Source: an uncultured Pontibacter sp.
GTDB lineage: Bacteria; Bacteroidota; Bacteroidia; Cytophagales; Hymenobacteraceae
Direction: 5' to 3'
Length of the DNA: 64,000 nucleotides
Assembly (NCBI GenBank): GCA_947499125.1
Contig: CANMMP010000005.1
Span: 1 to 64,000, forward strand
Shown in pieces: positions 1 to 9,276 of the stretch. The notes beneath the pieces are model-generated. The model searched no databases. It worked only from the letters and a program-made list of their open reading frames with translations, and was not told where the DNA came from. How positions within the stretch are numbered: position 1 is the stretch's first letter; the number at the start of each line of letters is the position of its first letter. The position numbers were made by a program, and so were the translations under genes.

Positions 1-1616
1 CAGCTACGCTCACAGTTACACCGAACGCGACTCTTACAGCTCTAAGCAACGCTACCAAGTGTGAAGGAGAGAATGCTACCTTCTCATCTACCGTCAGCGG
101 CACAGGTGTTGCGGGAGGTGACATCCGCTGGTACTTTGGCAACACACTCATAGTGGATAATGACAAGTATGACATCGTTGTTGATGCGGCCACACCTAAC
201 ATGAGCACATTAACAGTTAAATCTGTTGTTGATGGGGCTTCAACTACAGGAGACGAAGGTACTTATTATGCCAAAGTAGGCGGTACTGGTATCTGCGGTA
301 CTCCATCTCAGTCAGCTACCCTGACAGTTGAACCGTGCAGTAAAATTAAGCTACTCAAACTGACTAATGGAGCTGTAGATGCTACTAAAGACTGGAACTT
401 CTCCATATATGAAGGAGAACAATTTATTGCCTCTGCAAGCACATTAAATGATGCTGATGGTATTCTGTTTGATGGCTTAACTCTCAGTAAGAACAAAACA
501 TATAAGATATGTGAAACCAATGTTGGAGTTGGCTTTGCAGTTGTTATTCAGTACTATGACGAGTATGGTGTACTGCAGGATGTTGATTGGTTTGATCCAA
601 ATACTATAAACGGCGGAGGCGATTTTAATCAAGGCGAGGCAGCTGGCAACTATTGTTTCTATATAGGTGCTGGTACTAAGCTGCCACTGCCAGCAAATAC
701 CTATGGTGTCGAAACACCATTAGCACTAAGCTTTAGGATAAACAACGTTCCGCCTCCTGGTGGCAATGCACGCACACCTGGTTATTGGAAGAACTGGAGT
801 TCATGCTCTAATGGACAACAGTACAATAAAGTGATGGAAGCAAGAGCAAATAGAGGTGATAAAGCTGATTTCTGGCTACTGGATGATTATGTAGAAGGCG
901 GTAATACTCATACATTATGGACTAATCCAGCATCTGGTGACATTTGCGGTAGATTCTCCAGCTTTACTCTTACCAGTTGTGAACAGGCTAGATTGATTCT
1001 GGATGAACGTCAAAATGATGGAAGTGCTTCAAGACCAAAGTACACGAAGATGGCAAGTGATGCTGCGTACAAGCTAGCTAAACATTTGTTGACATTCCAA
1101 CTGAACAGAAAATCCGGTACATACGATTGTGAAGTGGCAGAAAGCGCAGCCACAGAGGCAGCAGCTTTATTAGCTAAATACTGTTTCAATGGTACTGCTA
1201 GTAGCTACCTTTCAAATAAAGGTAAGAACGGTGGTAGTACAGATTATACTAGAGCACTGGAACTGGCAAAAATACTTGATGCCTACAATAATAACCTGCC
1301 ATGCCCTAGTACAATGAACGCTTCTACATCTACCTCTCTGAAAGGCATCGAAACTACAAACGAGCTTATTGCCTATCCAACTCCGTTCTCTGATAAAGCA
1401 ACGATAGAGTTCAGAATGGCAGCGGACGAGAGCTATGTAGTGAACCTGTATGACATGAAAGGCGGCTTAGTGAAACAACTGAAAGCAGGTAATGCCAAAG
1501 CTGGCGAACTGCAGCAGGTTGAAGTAGACGGCAAAAACTTATCAGAAGGCTTATACATAGCCCGTATGATCAGTGACACTGGTGCCAAATCTGTGAAACT
1601 GTTACTTAAACGTTAA
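1..1616 (+). CDS. T9SS-sorted secreted protein, 3' part (cut by window start)
   Basis: The reading frame is open from the first base (first full codon at position 3), so this is the C-terminal 537 residues of a longer protein. The visible N-terminal part is an Ig-like segment with paired cysteines, ending in SATLTVEPC. A middle region carries the motif TPGYWKNW followed by a cysteine-containing helical stretch, a module seen in secreted proteins of many bacteria and of unknown role. The last 85 or so residues form a T9SS type A sorting domain (YPTPFSDKATIEF, NLYDMKGG, LSEGLYIARM, terminal KSVKLLLKR). The sorting domain closely matches that of the next gene (both contain LKAGNAKAGE), so the two are probably paralogous cargo. 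By family knowledge it is exported through SprA and anchored at or released from the cell surface. Function is otherwise unknown. Confidence 0.9.
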   Translation, partial: ATLTVTPNATLTALSNATKCEGENATFSSTVSGTGVAGGDIRWYFGNTLIVDNDKYDIVVDAATPNMSTLTVKSVVDGASTTGDEGTYYAKVGGTGICGTPSQSATLTVEPCSKIKLLKLTNGAVDATKDWNFSIYEGEQFIASASTLNDADGILFDGLTLSKNKTYKICETNVGVGFAVVIQYYDEYGVLQDVDWFDPNTINGGGDFNQGEAAGNYCFYIGAGTKLPLPANTYGVETPLALSFRINNVPPPGGNARTPGYWKNWSSCSNGQQYNKVMEARANRGDKADFWLLDDYVEGGNTHTLWTNPASGDICGRFSSFTLTSCEQARLILDERQNDGSASRPKYTKMASDAAYKLAKHLLTFQLNRKSGTYDCEVAESAATEAAALLAKYCFNGTASSYLSNKGKNGGSTDYTRALELAKILDAYNNNLPCPSTMNASTSTSLKGIETTNELIAYPTPFSDKATIEFRMAADESYVVNLYDMKGGLVKQLKAGNAKAGELQQVEVDGKNLSEGLYIARMISDTGAKSVKLLLKR

Positions 1617-1630
1617 TAAGCAACAGTAGG

Positions 1631-1698
1631 AGGCTGTTAAAAAGCAGAACAGGGTGTCTGGAGTAATCCGGGCACCCTGTTCTGCTTTTTAACAGCCT
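1631..1698 (+). terminator. 26-bp perfect inverted repeat, terminator
   Basis: Two perfectly complementary 26-base arms (1631-1656 and 1673-1698) are separated by 16 bases, starting 14 bases after the stop codon of the T9SS gene. The inner part is G+C rich (cagaacagggtg/caccctgttctg) and the outer part A/T rich, so the right arm supplies the T-rich tract. The arms are much longer than needed for a simple terminator. Confidence 0.8.
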
Positions 1699-2330
1699 TT
1701 CTGTTTAAACAAAGTATAGTTTTATTCCTATGTTTTTGTACTAATAAATTCCTTCCGTTGACATGCCCAATATAGAGTTACACTATATATATGCTGTTTA
1801 TAGTTGGTAAAATACTATAAATTAAAGATTTAAGAATATAACTCTCGTATGTTATAATAGGAATGTTTTAAGTGTGCGCTTGCCATACTTAAATATTCTA
1901 ATCAAAAAAGCCACGAACCCTCTACGCCTACACCCTAATAGGCCCCAACGCCAAGCGGCTGCGGGTATTTGTTTATTTATTAATCATCCAAATTATGATA
2001 GAGCACTATACGAGAGCTTCTATACTACACGCATTGACCTTCTTTCTTTATGGGCCTGAATTTAACCTACAGCCGCTTCTTATACCAGGCTGTGGCTGTA
2101 GCCGGATGCTTATACCTCAGGTCATAACTTTAAATAACATTTGATATGGCTAAATTTTACTCCTCACCACAGTATAGTTCTTATGCTGTGGTTAACGGGT
2201 TTAAACCTCCATAATTATAGTTCATCTCTGCCCAGGCATTGCACAGGCTGCTATGCTTACCAATCCACAGCTCTTTGCTTAAAGAGTGTAATACTGCAAA
2301 TCAGTTTTTAACTATGAAAACCCGATTATT
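1699..2330. other. 632-bp non-coding gap between two T9SS cargo genes
   Basis: I see no convincing gene here. The stretch is A+T rich. It holds two hairpins: ctacagcc/ggctgtag (2067-2074 with 2094-2101) and an 11-bp stem accacagtata/tatgctgtggt (2166-2176 with 2182-2192, one G-T pair, 5-base loop). A 61-codon ORF at 1874-2059 has no recognisable features. The region could be a long 5' leader of the 2331 gene. Confidence 0.4.
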
Positions 2331-2334
2331 ATGA
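2314..2334 (+). CDS. possible six-codon leader ORF overlapping the next start codon
   Basis: ATG AAA ACC CGA TTA TTA TGA encodes MKTRLL. Its stop shares ATGA with the start codon of the large cargo gene at 2331. This arrangement would permit translational coupling, but such a short ORF can easily arise by chance. Confidence 0.25.
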   Translation: MKTRLL

Positions 2335-5300
2335 AAAAATTCGACTATTACACGTGTCTGGCACATCAAACCTTCAGAGCATGTCTGCAAAAGGTCTGGC
2401 TGCTGGCACTGCTTCTTTTTGTTATACCCCTTTCCACTAATGCAGTAAATGCAGGCAAGTATGGTGAAGCAAACTTTAAAAGCCATAGTGCTATACTATG
2501 GGAAGCAACAGGCCTGGCTAAAACTACTGTTAAAGCAGTCGCTGGCGGCGACTTCAGCCTGGATTTTGTTGCCTCGGAACCTTACTCCTATAACCATGCT
2601 TCAGGCGGCGGCGCTTACGACGACCGCACGATCGGCACGGATGTGGTAGAATCGTTGGAGGGTGGTGATTTTGCTTGTGGCGATATCGTAACTTTCCTGA
2701 CACACATCACAGTTGATGATGCAGCTGTTGGCACACAAACTATAACCCTCGATTATAAGTTTACTGCCGACGCTACTGGCCAGTCAGGTGTAGCCCTAGG
2801 TGAGATCACGTATGTTGCTATTAACTATGGTGATGTAGGCGGCGATGGTACCGGCGGAACAGACACTGGTATTAACGACGACGGTGGAAGCGTGGCAACG
2901 CTAGAGAACCAGTATATTACCGGAGATGGAACGTTGTTTAATAGTAACGACCTGATGGGGAAAGTTAAGATAACTGACCTGGAAGCTGGTGAAACTGTAG
3001 TGCTGCGGGTGGATGTAAGAATTGCCTGCGACCCTGAAAGTACTCCGACCGGTAACCTGCAAGCCAATATTATTGCAGGCCTGGTAATTGATCCAGCCGA
3101 AGATGATATTAAAGTTGGTAACCAGACCATTCCGTTCAAGAATGTAGACAAAATTGAATTCCCTACCTGTACGCTGTCTGCTGTAGACCCGGTTTGTGCC
3201 GGAACAACTACAACACACACAGCCACTACCGACGTTGAAGCAGCCACTTATACCTGGGTGATAAGCGAAGCAAGTGCCGGAACTGCATTTGTGGGAGGAG
3301 GTACAACTAAGGTAACTACTGCTGCAGCCGGGCAGGTCTCCTCTAGTGTAGATGTAATGGCAGGCGCAGCCGGAAGTTATATTTTAACGGTAACAATAAG
3401 TAAAACAGGATATGGCGATGAAAGCTGTTTCACAACGGTAATTATAAACGAGATACCAGCAGCACCTACGGCAGCCAGTCCTTATTATTGCGTTGGCGCA
3501 ACTGCAGTTGCCTTAACAGCAACAGGCGAGGCTGGCGCAACCTTCAGGTGGTACGATGCCGAAGGAGAACCGTTAACTGCACCGGTAACACCGAGTACTG
3601 CAGCAGCAGGTTCAACTACTTACTATGTAAGCCAGGTTGTCGGCATTTGCGAAAGCGAAAGAACAGCGCTGGTTGTAACAGTTGTAGCTAATCCAGCAGT
3701 TTATACTTTGTCAGCTACTAACTATTGTGCCGGAGACCCGGATATGGGTACTATCACTTTAGCTGATTCTGATTTAGGGGTGTCTTATAGCTTATATACT
3801 GGTGCTGATGTGCTGGTAGATACAGAGGCTGGAACCGGTAGCGCAATTACCTGGATGGATGTAGCAGCCGGAACCGGCTATTATGTAGTAGCTACCGGAG
3901 CTGCGCCAACCAACTGCACAAGCACAACCGGTACTATAAATGTAATAGCTAACCCTGTACCGGTTGCAACAGCAAGTGCGGATGGCAGCATTACCTGCGA
4001 GATCGAAAGCGTGCAACTTACCGGAGCTGCTGATATAGCAGTAGCTACTTATAGCTGGACAGGCCCTGGTGGCTATACTTCGGAAATGCAGAACCCAATT
4101 GTAACGGCAGGTGGCACTTACATACTAACTGTTACTACCGCTGCAGGATGTTCTGATACTGATGAGGTAGAAGTGGAAGTAGATACTACTGTTCCTGTAG
4201 TAACTGTACCGGAGCTCAACCCTGTTTGCGTAGATGCTGACCCTGTAAACCTTACAGGAGCGCTGCCGGCTGGCGGTGTTTGGACTGGACCTGGTGTAAG
4301 TATGCTGGAAGCTGGTGGTTATGTATTCGACCCGGAAGTAGCGGGCATAGGCTCACATAACCTGACTTATACTTACACAGCTGCGAACGGCTGCGAAGGC
4401 AGTGCCAGCACAAGTATATTTGTAATTGGTTTACCAAACGAGTACGAACTTACTGGTGGCAGCTATTGCGAAGGCGATACACCGGCTGGTGCTGTAGTAG
4501 CAATGGATGGCTCCGACTTCGGAGTTTGGTATCAGTTGCAGCGCAGAAACGGTGAAACCTGGGTGAATGTAGGAACGCGTGTGGATGGAACCGACGAAGC
4601 GCTGAGCTTTGGTGTGCAGGCAGCGGGAACTTACCGCGTAATAGCAACTACCGATGAAGGCGGCTGCGATGTAACATTTGGTAACGCAACTGTAACAGAA
4701 AATCCGCGGCCAAGAGCAGCTGCAGAAGTAAGTGGTATGCTAACCTGTACCAACTCCTCTGTAACGCTTACCGGTAACTCTAATGTAGAGAACGCTACTT
4801 ATACCTGGATCGCACCAGGTGCAAGCGCCGAGTTGGCAGGACGCGTAATACAAGTTAGCCAGGCTGGTGTGTATACTTTAATTGTTACTAACCCTGCAAC
4901 AGGCTGCTCTAATACAGCTACTGTGGAGGTAGAAGTCAATGAAGACTTACCAACGGTATCTATAGGCACCAATGGTGAAATTCCACAACTTTCATGTAAT
5001 AAACCAACAGCTACGCTAAATGCCGCAGCAAGAGTTAACGGGGAGTTAAATCCTGAATTCGTTACCTTTAGCTGGACAGGTCCGGGTGGTTTTACATCAT
5101 CTGCTCAGAGTATAGAAGTATCAGTAGGAGGAATATATGTTCTTACGGCTACCAATACCCAAAATGGCTGTTCAGCAACTGCATCCGTAGAAGTTTATCC
5201 TCCTGTTTATCCTGATGCAAACGCGGGCCCAGATAAGGTGTTGACCTGTACTCAGTCAACTGTCATGTTAGAAGGCTCATCAGATCATTTTGATGGTTGG

Positions 5301-7043
5301 GCAAGCTATACCTGGGTTGCAAGTAATGGCGGTAACATCGTTTCAGGTGGTCATACCTTAACTCCTATAGTAGATAAGGCTGGTACTTATACACTTACAG
5401 TTAGTGATAGCAGAGGTGGTTGCGATACATCAGATTCTGTTGTAGTAACTGAAGATAAAGAAGTGCCGGATATTGGTGTTACATCTGATGGTAAGCCATT
5501 GCTTTCTTGTACTAACTCAGGAGTGAGAATTATAGGATATTCCAGAACAGAAGGTGTTACTTATGTATGGACAGGGCCAAATGGATTTACAACAACAGAG
5601 AGTAGCTTTACTGCCACAGTTGGTGGGATTTATACGTTAACTGTAACAAATCCTGCAAATGGATGCTCTGCTTCTGAATCTATTACAGTTACTGATGGAA
5701 CTGCTTTACCAATTGCAAATGCAGGTCCAGATAAACTACTGACCTGTACTGTTACATCGGTGACACTTGAAGCTGCTCTCAATGCAGAGAACATCCCAGT
5801 AACATACTTGTGGACTGATGCAACTGGTAAAACAATATCCTTAAACAGAACTGCAACAGTAGATAAGCCAGGCACTTATACTCTTAGAGTAACTAACATC
5901 TATACAGGTTGTACTGCCACCGACGAAGTTGTAGTAAGACTTAACGCTGATGTGCCTGTTTTACATGCAGAAGGGGGTACTTTAAGTTGCGAAGACGGAA
6001 CACTGCGACTGATTGCAAGATCTACCACGGAAGGCGTAACCTATCATTGGACTGGCCCGGATGGCTTTATGTCTGACAGACAGAGTCCGGTGGTGAGTGT
6101 GGCTGGCAACTATACAGTTACAGTAACAAATCCTGCAAACGGATGCTCTGCTTCTGCAACTGTTGTGGTACATCCGCAGCCAACTACAACCGAACCGCGT
6201 GTAACCTGCCACGAGATCAACTTTGACGATACCGAGATCGGATTTGTGAGCATGCTGCAGACAGACGCAGGCCCTGTGAATGTGTTTAACAGAAAACGCA
6301 ACATAGACGGCACCTGGGCACCTGAAAACCACGCTTCGATATTCGATACAGGCAACCCGACAGGCGACGACCTCGACCTTTGGACACCAGACTGGGGCCA
6401 TGTGCTTATCATCAACCAGGACCTGAACCCAGAGCCGAACGACAACCCATGGGGTGGCGAGATGATCCTCGACTTCTCTGCGATCGGACCAGTAACCATG
6501 ACCTCGCTGCGCGCGCTGGATATAGACATCTACGAAGGTGCTTCCTGGATAATGCTGTATGACGGCGAAGGCAAAGAGCTGTACAGAGTGCAACTGCAGA
6601 ACCTGGGCAACATGAGCCAGCAGGATGTAGACTTAGGCAATACCGAAGGTGTAATGACCATGAAAGTAGTGCTGGATGGCCGTAACGAACATGGCATGCT
6701 GGCCGGTTCCGGAGCTATCGACAATATTAAGTTCTGCATCACTGAAATGGTTGAAAGCCCATGTGTAATGCTAGCAGCTACTATACAAGCCAAAGCGTGG
6801 CCAATGCCATTCTCTGATCGCACAACGATCGAGTTTACCGCTTCAGAAACGCAGGATTATGTAGTGCACCTGTACGACTCCAGAGGCCGTATGATCCGCG
6901 AACTGAAAGCTGGTAATGCCAAAGCCGGTGAAGCCGTAACCATAGAAGTTGACGCAACGACACTGCCTAACGGTATGTACATTGCCAACATTATAGGTAA
7001 GAACGGAGTGAAAAAATCAGTTAAACTGATTAACAAGAAGTAA
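2331..7043 (+). CDS. giant Ig-repeat T9SS cargo protein
   Basis: A 1570-residue secreted protein. Residues 1-41 form a signal peptide with a long N-region and a hydrophobic core (LLALLLFVIPLSTNA). Residues about 42-280 are a unique N-terminal domain. About a dozen Ig/PKD-like repeats of 80-90 residues follow up to about 1330, with the signature C...V.LTG....TYSWTGPGGYTS...AGTYTLTVT....GCS. Residues about 1335-1480 form a jelly-roll-like domain beginning CHEINFDD. The last 85 or so residues are a type A sorting domain (WPMPFSDRTTIEF, VHLYDSRGRM, LPNGMYIANI, terminal KSVKLINKK). By family knowledge it crosses the inner membrane by Sec and the outer membrane by SprA. The role (adhesion, matrix or surface layer) is unknown. 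A stem-loop terminator follows, making it monocistronic. Confidence 0.92.
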   Translation: MKKFDYYTCLAHQTFRACLQKVWLLALLLFVIPLSTNAVNAGKYGEANFKSHSAILWEATGLAKTTVKAVAGGDFSLDFVASEPYSYNHASGGGAYDDRTIGTDVVESLEGGDFACGDIVTFLTHITVDDAAVGTQTITLDYKFTADATGQSGVALGEITYVAINYGDVGGDGTGGTDTGINDDGGSVATLENQYITGDGTLFNSNDLMGKVKITDLEAGETVVLRVDVRIACDPESTPTGNLQANIIAGLVIDPAEDDIKVGNQTIPFKNVDKIEFPTCTLSAVDPVCAGTTTTHTATTDVEAATYTWVISEASAGTAFVGGGTTKVTTAAAGQVSSSVDVMAGAAGSYILTVTISKTGYGDESCFTTVIINEIPAAPTAASPYYCVGATAVALTATGEAGATFRWYDAEGEPLTAPVTPSTAAAGSTTYYVSQVVGICESERTALVVTVVANPAVYTLSATNYCAGDPDMGTITLADSDLGVSYSLYTGADVLVDTEAGTGSAITWMDVAAGTGYYVVATGAAPTNCTSTTGTINVIANPVPVATASADGSITCEIESVQLTGAADIAVATYSWTGPGGYTSEMQNPIVTAGGTYILTVTTAAGCSDTDEVEVEVDTTVPVVTVPELNPVCVDADPVNLTGALPAGGVWTGPGVSMLEAGGYVFDPEVAGIGSHNLTYTYTAANGCEGSASTSIFVIGLPNEYELTGGSYCEGDTPAGAVVAMDGSDFGVWYQLQRRNGETWVNVGTRVDGTDEALSFGVQAAGTYRVIATTDEGGCDVTFGNATVTENPRPRAAAEVSGMLTCTNSSVTLTGNSNVENATYTWIAPGASAELAGRVIQVSQAGVYTLIVTNPATGCSNTATVEVEVNEDLPTVSIGTNGEIPQLSCNKPTATLNAAARVNGELNPEFVTFSWTGPGGFTSSAQSIEVSVGGIYVLTATNTQNGCSATASVEVYPPVYPDANAGPDKVLTCTQSTVMLEGSSDHFDGWASYTWVASNGGNIVSGGHTLTPIVDKAGTYTLTVSDSRGGCDTSDSVVVTEDKEVPDIGVTSDGKPLLSCTNSGVRIIGYSRTEGVTYVWTGPNGFTTTESSFTATVGGIYTLTVTNPANGCSASESITVTDGTALPIANAGPDKLLTCTVTSVTLEAALNAENIPVTYLWTDATGKTISLNRTATVDKPGTYTLRVTNIYTGCTATDEVVVRLNADVPVLHAEGGTLSCEDGTLRLIARSTTEGVTYHWTGPDGFMSDRQSPVVSVAGNYTVTVTNPANGCSASATVVVHPQPTTTEPRVTCHEINFDDTEIGFVSMLQTDAGPVNVFNRKRNIDGTWAPENHASIFDTGNPTGDDLDLWTPDWGHVLIINQDLNPEPNDNPWGGEMILDFSAIGPVTMTSLRALDIDIYEGASWIMLYDGEGKELYRVQLQNLGNMSQQDVDLGNTEGVMTMKVVLDGRNEHGMLAGSGAIDNIKFCITEMVESPCVMLAATIQAKAWPMPFSDRTTIEFTASETQDYVVHLYDSRGRMIRELKAGNAKAGEAVTIEVDATTLPNGMYIANIIGKNGVKKSVKLINKK

Positions 7044-7068
7044 AGTATTAACCATTAAACAAGTGAAG

Positions 7069-7107
7069 AACTGCCCTGTAGCTTATAGTTGCAGGGCAGT
7101 TTTTTTA
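7069..7107 (+). terminator. rho-independent terminator of the Ig-repeat gene
   Basis: Stem aactgccctg (7069-7078) pairs with cagggcagtt (7092-7101), followed by a run of seven T. It shows that possible starts of the next gene at 7089 and 7107 lie inside a terminator and are unlikely. Confidence 0.9.
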
Positions 7108-7160
7108 TGTTGACCGCAACTATAAACCATCGGCTACAAAATTTTAGCGACCTTTGCCTT

Positions 7161-7685
7161 ATGCTGAAGATCGCAATTACAGGGCCTGAATCCACAGGTA
7201 AATCTACGCTGTCGGCACAGCTGGCCAGCCATTACCAAACCGTTTGGGTGCCCGAGTATGCCCGCACCTATATAGGCAGCCTTAACCGCGACTATACGTT
7301 ACAGGATATTGAAGCCATAGCACGCGGACAACTGCAACTGGAAAAACAATTACAGCAAGAAGCCAGCACCCTGCTGATATCTGATACCGACCTGCTGGTG
7401 CTTAAGATCTGGAGCGAACATGCCTTTGGCCAGACCCCTGATTTTATAACTCAGCAACTAAGCGTGCAGGACTATAACCTTTACCTGCTAATGGGCGTTG
7501 ATTTGCCGTGGGAGCCTGATCCGCAACGGGAGCACCCGCATCTGCGCCAGTATTTTTACGATTGGTACAAACGCGAACTACAGGCATTAGGAGTTCCTTT
7601 TGTCGAAATAACCGGGCAGCAGCAGGAGCGTTTCCAAAATGCCAGAACGCATATCGATGCCTTGTTGCGGCAGCATAATCAATAA
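7161..7685 (+). CDS. NadR-like P-loop kinase (ribosylnicotinamide kinase-type AAA ATPase)
   Basis: A 174-residue protein. I chose the ATG at 7161 because family members begin directly with the P-loop strand: MLKIAITGPESTGKST, with the Walker A GPESTGKST at residues 8-16. PEYAR at about 31-35 and the DTDLLV strand at about 74-79 are typical of the ribosylnicotinamide kinase domain of NadR. There is no DNA-binding or adenylyltransferase domain, so this is a stand-alone kinase. Known relatives phosphorylate nicotinamide riboside entering by PnuC-type carriers; no PnuC gene is visible. A thiamin-regulated TonB receptor lies 1.8 kb downstream, so another vitamin substrate is possible (inference). 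It forms a short operon with the epimerase gene 10 bases downstream. Confidence 0.75.
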   Translation: MLKIAITGPESTGKSTLSAQLASHYQTVWVPEYARTYIGSLNRDYTLQDIEAIARGQLQLEKQLQQEASTLLISDTDLLVLKIWSEHAFGQTPDFITQQLSVQDYNLYLLMGVDLPWEPDPQREHPHLRQYFYDWYKRELQALGVPFVEITGQQQERFQNARTHIDALLRQHNQ

Positions 7686-7695
7686 TTATACTTAC

Positions 7696-8568
7696 ATGCT
7701 GTATTTTTTAGAGAACGATAACTATAAAGTTGGAATAGAGAGCCGCGGGGCAGAACTGCAGCACTTTATAAAAAAAGACGAGGAACTGGAGCTTATCTGG
7801 CAAGCCGACCCGCAGGTATGGGCAAGCCATGCCCCAACCCTTTTCCCGATAGTGGGGGAGTTGCCTAACGGCAGCTATACTTACGAGGATGAGACATACC
7901 ACATGAAACGCCATGGTTTTGCACGCCATAAAGAGTTTAAGCTGGTAGATGAGCACCACGATAAGCTGGTTTTTGAGCTTACCCACGATGACGAAACACT
8001 GGAGCAGTATCCTTTTAAATTTACCTTATTGGTTGCTTACAAACTGGAATGGAACAAACTGTCGGTTACCTACCTGGTGCGCAGCGACGACGACCATGCG
8101 CTATACTTTTCGGTGGGTGGGCATCCTGGTTTTAATGTGCCGCTTTATCCAAACGAGAAATACACTGATTATTACCTCGCTTTTGATGAAGAAGAGACCC
8201 TGAGCCGCTACTTGCTAAGCCCTGATGGTCTGCAGAATGGGGATACGGAGCGCGTGCTGCAACAGGAGCGTGTTTTGCCGCTAAACCATAGTTATTTCGA
8301 GAAGGATGCGCTGGTGTTTAAAAACCTTAACTCCTGTAAAGTAACTTTAGCCAGCCACACTAACCCAAGAGCCATTGAGTTCGATTTTGATGGTTTTCCA
8401 TACCTGGGTATCTGGGCGAAGCCGGAAGGGAATTTTGTTTGTATTGAGCCCTGGTGTGGTATTGCAGGCCGCGTAGGCGAAACCGGCGAACTGCGCGAAA
8501 AAGAAGGTATTCAGGAACTAGCACCAAAACAGTCTTTCGAGCGCACCTTTAGCATTTGTATACTATAA
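7696..8568 (+). CDS. aldose 1-epimerase family protein, LacX type
   Basis: A 290-residue protein starting at the ATG at 7696 (MLYFLENDNYKV); an upstream in-frame codon would overlap the kinase gene. The motifs HAPTLFPIVGEL, MKRHGFAR and SVGGHPGFNVPL match the LacX branch of the galactose mutarotase superfamily. The conserved His residues of HGFAR and GGHPGF are expected in the active site, and Glu of CIEPW is the likely catalytic base. It probably interconverts anomers of a hexose or hexose phosphate in the cytoplasm; substrate specificity cannot be read from sequence. It is likely cotranscribed with the preceding kinase. Confidence 0.85.
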   Translation: MLYFLENDNYKVGIESRGAELQHFIKKDEELELIWQADPQVWASHAPTLFPIVGELPNGSYTYEDETYHMKRHGFARHKEFKLVDEHHDKLVFELTHDDETLEQYPFKFTLLVAYKLEWNKLSVTYLVRSDDDHALYFSVGGHPGFNVPLYPNEKYTDYYLAFDEEETLSRYLLSPDGLQNGDTERVLQQERVLPLNHSYFEKDALVFKNLNSCKVTLASHTNPRAIEFDFDGFPYLGIWAKPEGNFVCIEPWCGIAGRVGETGELREKEGIQELAPKQSFERTFSICIL

Positions 8569-8629
8569 GTTAAAAAAAAATATTGCCCTTGCGAGCTTAC
8601 AAATTGCCGTAGATTAGCCTTCCTATTAC

Positions 8630-8680
8630 GCGGACAAGGATGTCCGCAGCAGGTGGGTTTCGGACACAGATGTCCGAAAC
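8630..8680. repeat. tandem hairpins sharing cggaca/tgtccg arms
   Basis: Two perfect hairpins lie side by side. The first is gcggaca-agga-tgtccgc (8630-8647). The second is gtttcggaca-caga-tgtccgaaac (8657-8680). Both share the same inner arm and a four-base loop, which suggests a duplicated, dispersed intergenic repeat unit. Confidence 0.6.
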
Positions 8681-8761
8681 AGCGATCTGCGCCTTAGGCA
8701 CATTACACCATAGCTGGTGTTTCGACTAACAATTAAAACTATAGTTACTACGTCTAAAAGC

Positions 8762-8799
8762 AAAAATCCCCTGCCAGTGTAAATTGGCAGGGGATTTTT
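8762..8799. terminator. bidirectional terminator between convergent genes
   Basis: Perfect 15-base arms (8762-8776 and 8785-8799) with an 8-base loop. An A-tract on the left and a T-tract on the right serve both the epimerase operon (+) and the small membrane protein gene (-). Confidence 0.9.
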
Positions 8800-8807
8800 A
8801 TTTCATG

Positions 8808-9059
8808 TTATTGTAAGGATGGTTCCGGTAACTTCGGCATTCTTATTTTTCTGAAATCGTAGTTCGGTTCAAAATCATTTATAGGAAGCGAAATGCCGGG
8901 TGGCAGATCTAAGTCTGGCAAACCATCGCCAAGGGGCTCGCCGCCATCATCATCGTTATCAGTTGAGGGCGGGTGATTAAAATTAGTTCGTGGCGAAAAT
9001 GCATAATACGCCAGAATTGTCAGCAACGCTAAAGTATATAATAAGCTGATCATCATCAC
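8808..9059 (-). CDS. small membrane protein with acidic proline-rich tail, unknown function
   Basis: An 83-residue protein. Residues 3-21 (MISLLYTLALLTILAYYAF) form a single hydrophobic helix. The remainder is hydrophilic, with an acidic/glycine run (DNDDDGGEPLGDG, about 34-46) and a proline-rich end (MPKLPEPSLQ). The start is uncertain among three consecutive methionines. A bidirectional terminator lies directly after its stop, which supports a real gene. I do not recognise the family. It may be an anchored periplasmic or cytoplasmic tail protein. Confidence 0.55.
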   Translation of the reverse strand: MMMISLLYTLALLTILAYYAFSPRTNFNHPPSTDNDDDGGEPLGDGLPDLDLPPGISLPINDFEPNYDFRKIRMPKLPEPSLQ

Positions 9060-9243
9060 AGTTTCGACTTTATATTTTGTTATGTTCAGCTGGCATATCT
9101 TCTTGATTAAGCTATAGTTAGGAGCAAATTCAGGAAAATGTGCCTGTTCCTTTTAAAACGTACTTTAGTTTACAGGGTTTGTCTATTAGCTAAAAAAATT
9201 CCTATTTATCTGTATTTTATTATATTAGAAAGTTCTAATAGAG

Positions 9244-9271
9244 TTATTCCGGCTTTTTAAATCCGGAATAA
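9244..9271. promoter_or_regulatory. 9-bp inverted repeat upstream of the -7 box of the TPP-regulated promoter
   Basis: ttattccgg (9244-9252) and ccggaataa (9263-9271) are perfect inverted arms around ctttttaaat. They lie immediately upstream of the -7 box at 9277 and overlap the expected -33 region, where an operator or DNA hairpin would affect initiation. Confidence 0.45.
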
Positions 9272-9276
9272 AGCCA

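Noticed and set aside
1874..2059. 61-codon ORF between the two T9SS genes
   Set aside because: No family motif, no promoter or terminator of its own, and composition does not look coding.
3100..6200. Ig-like repeats considered as a CRISPR or tandem DNA repeat array
   Set aside because: Units are 80-90 codons, divergent in DNA and clearly protein-coding; no short direct repeats with spacers.
5982..6593. 203-codon minus-strand ORF in the Ig-repeat gene
   Set aside because: It lies fully within the coding repeat region and has no recognisable domains; it reflects base composition of the other strand.
7089..7160. Upstream in-frame starts (7089 and 7107) for the NadR-like kinase
   Set aside because: They fall inside the terminator of the preceding gene, and family members start at the P-loop strand.
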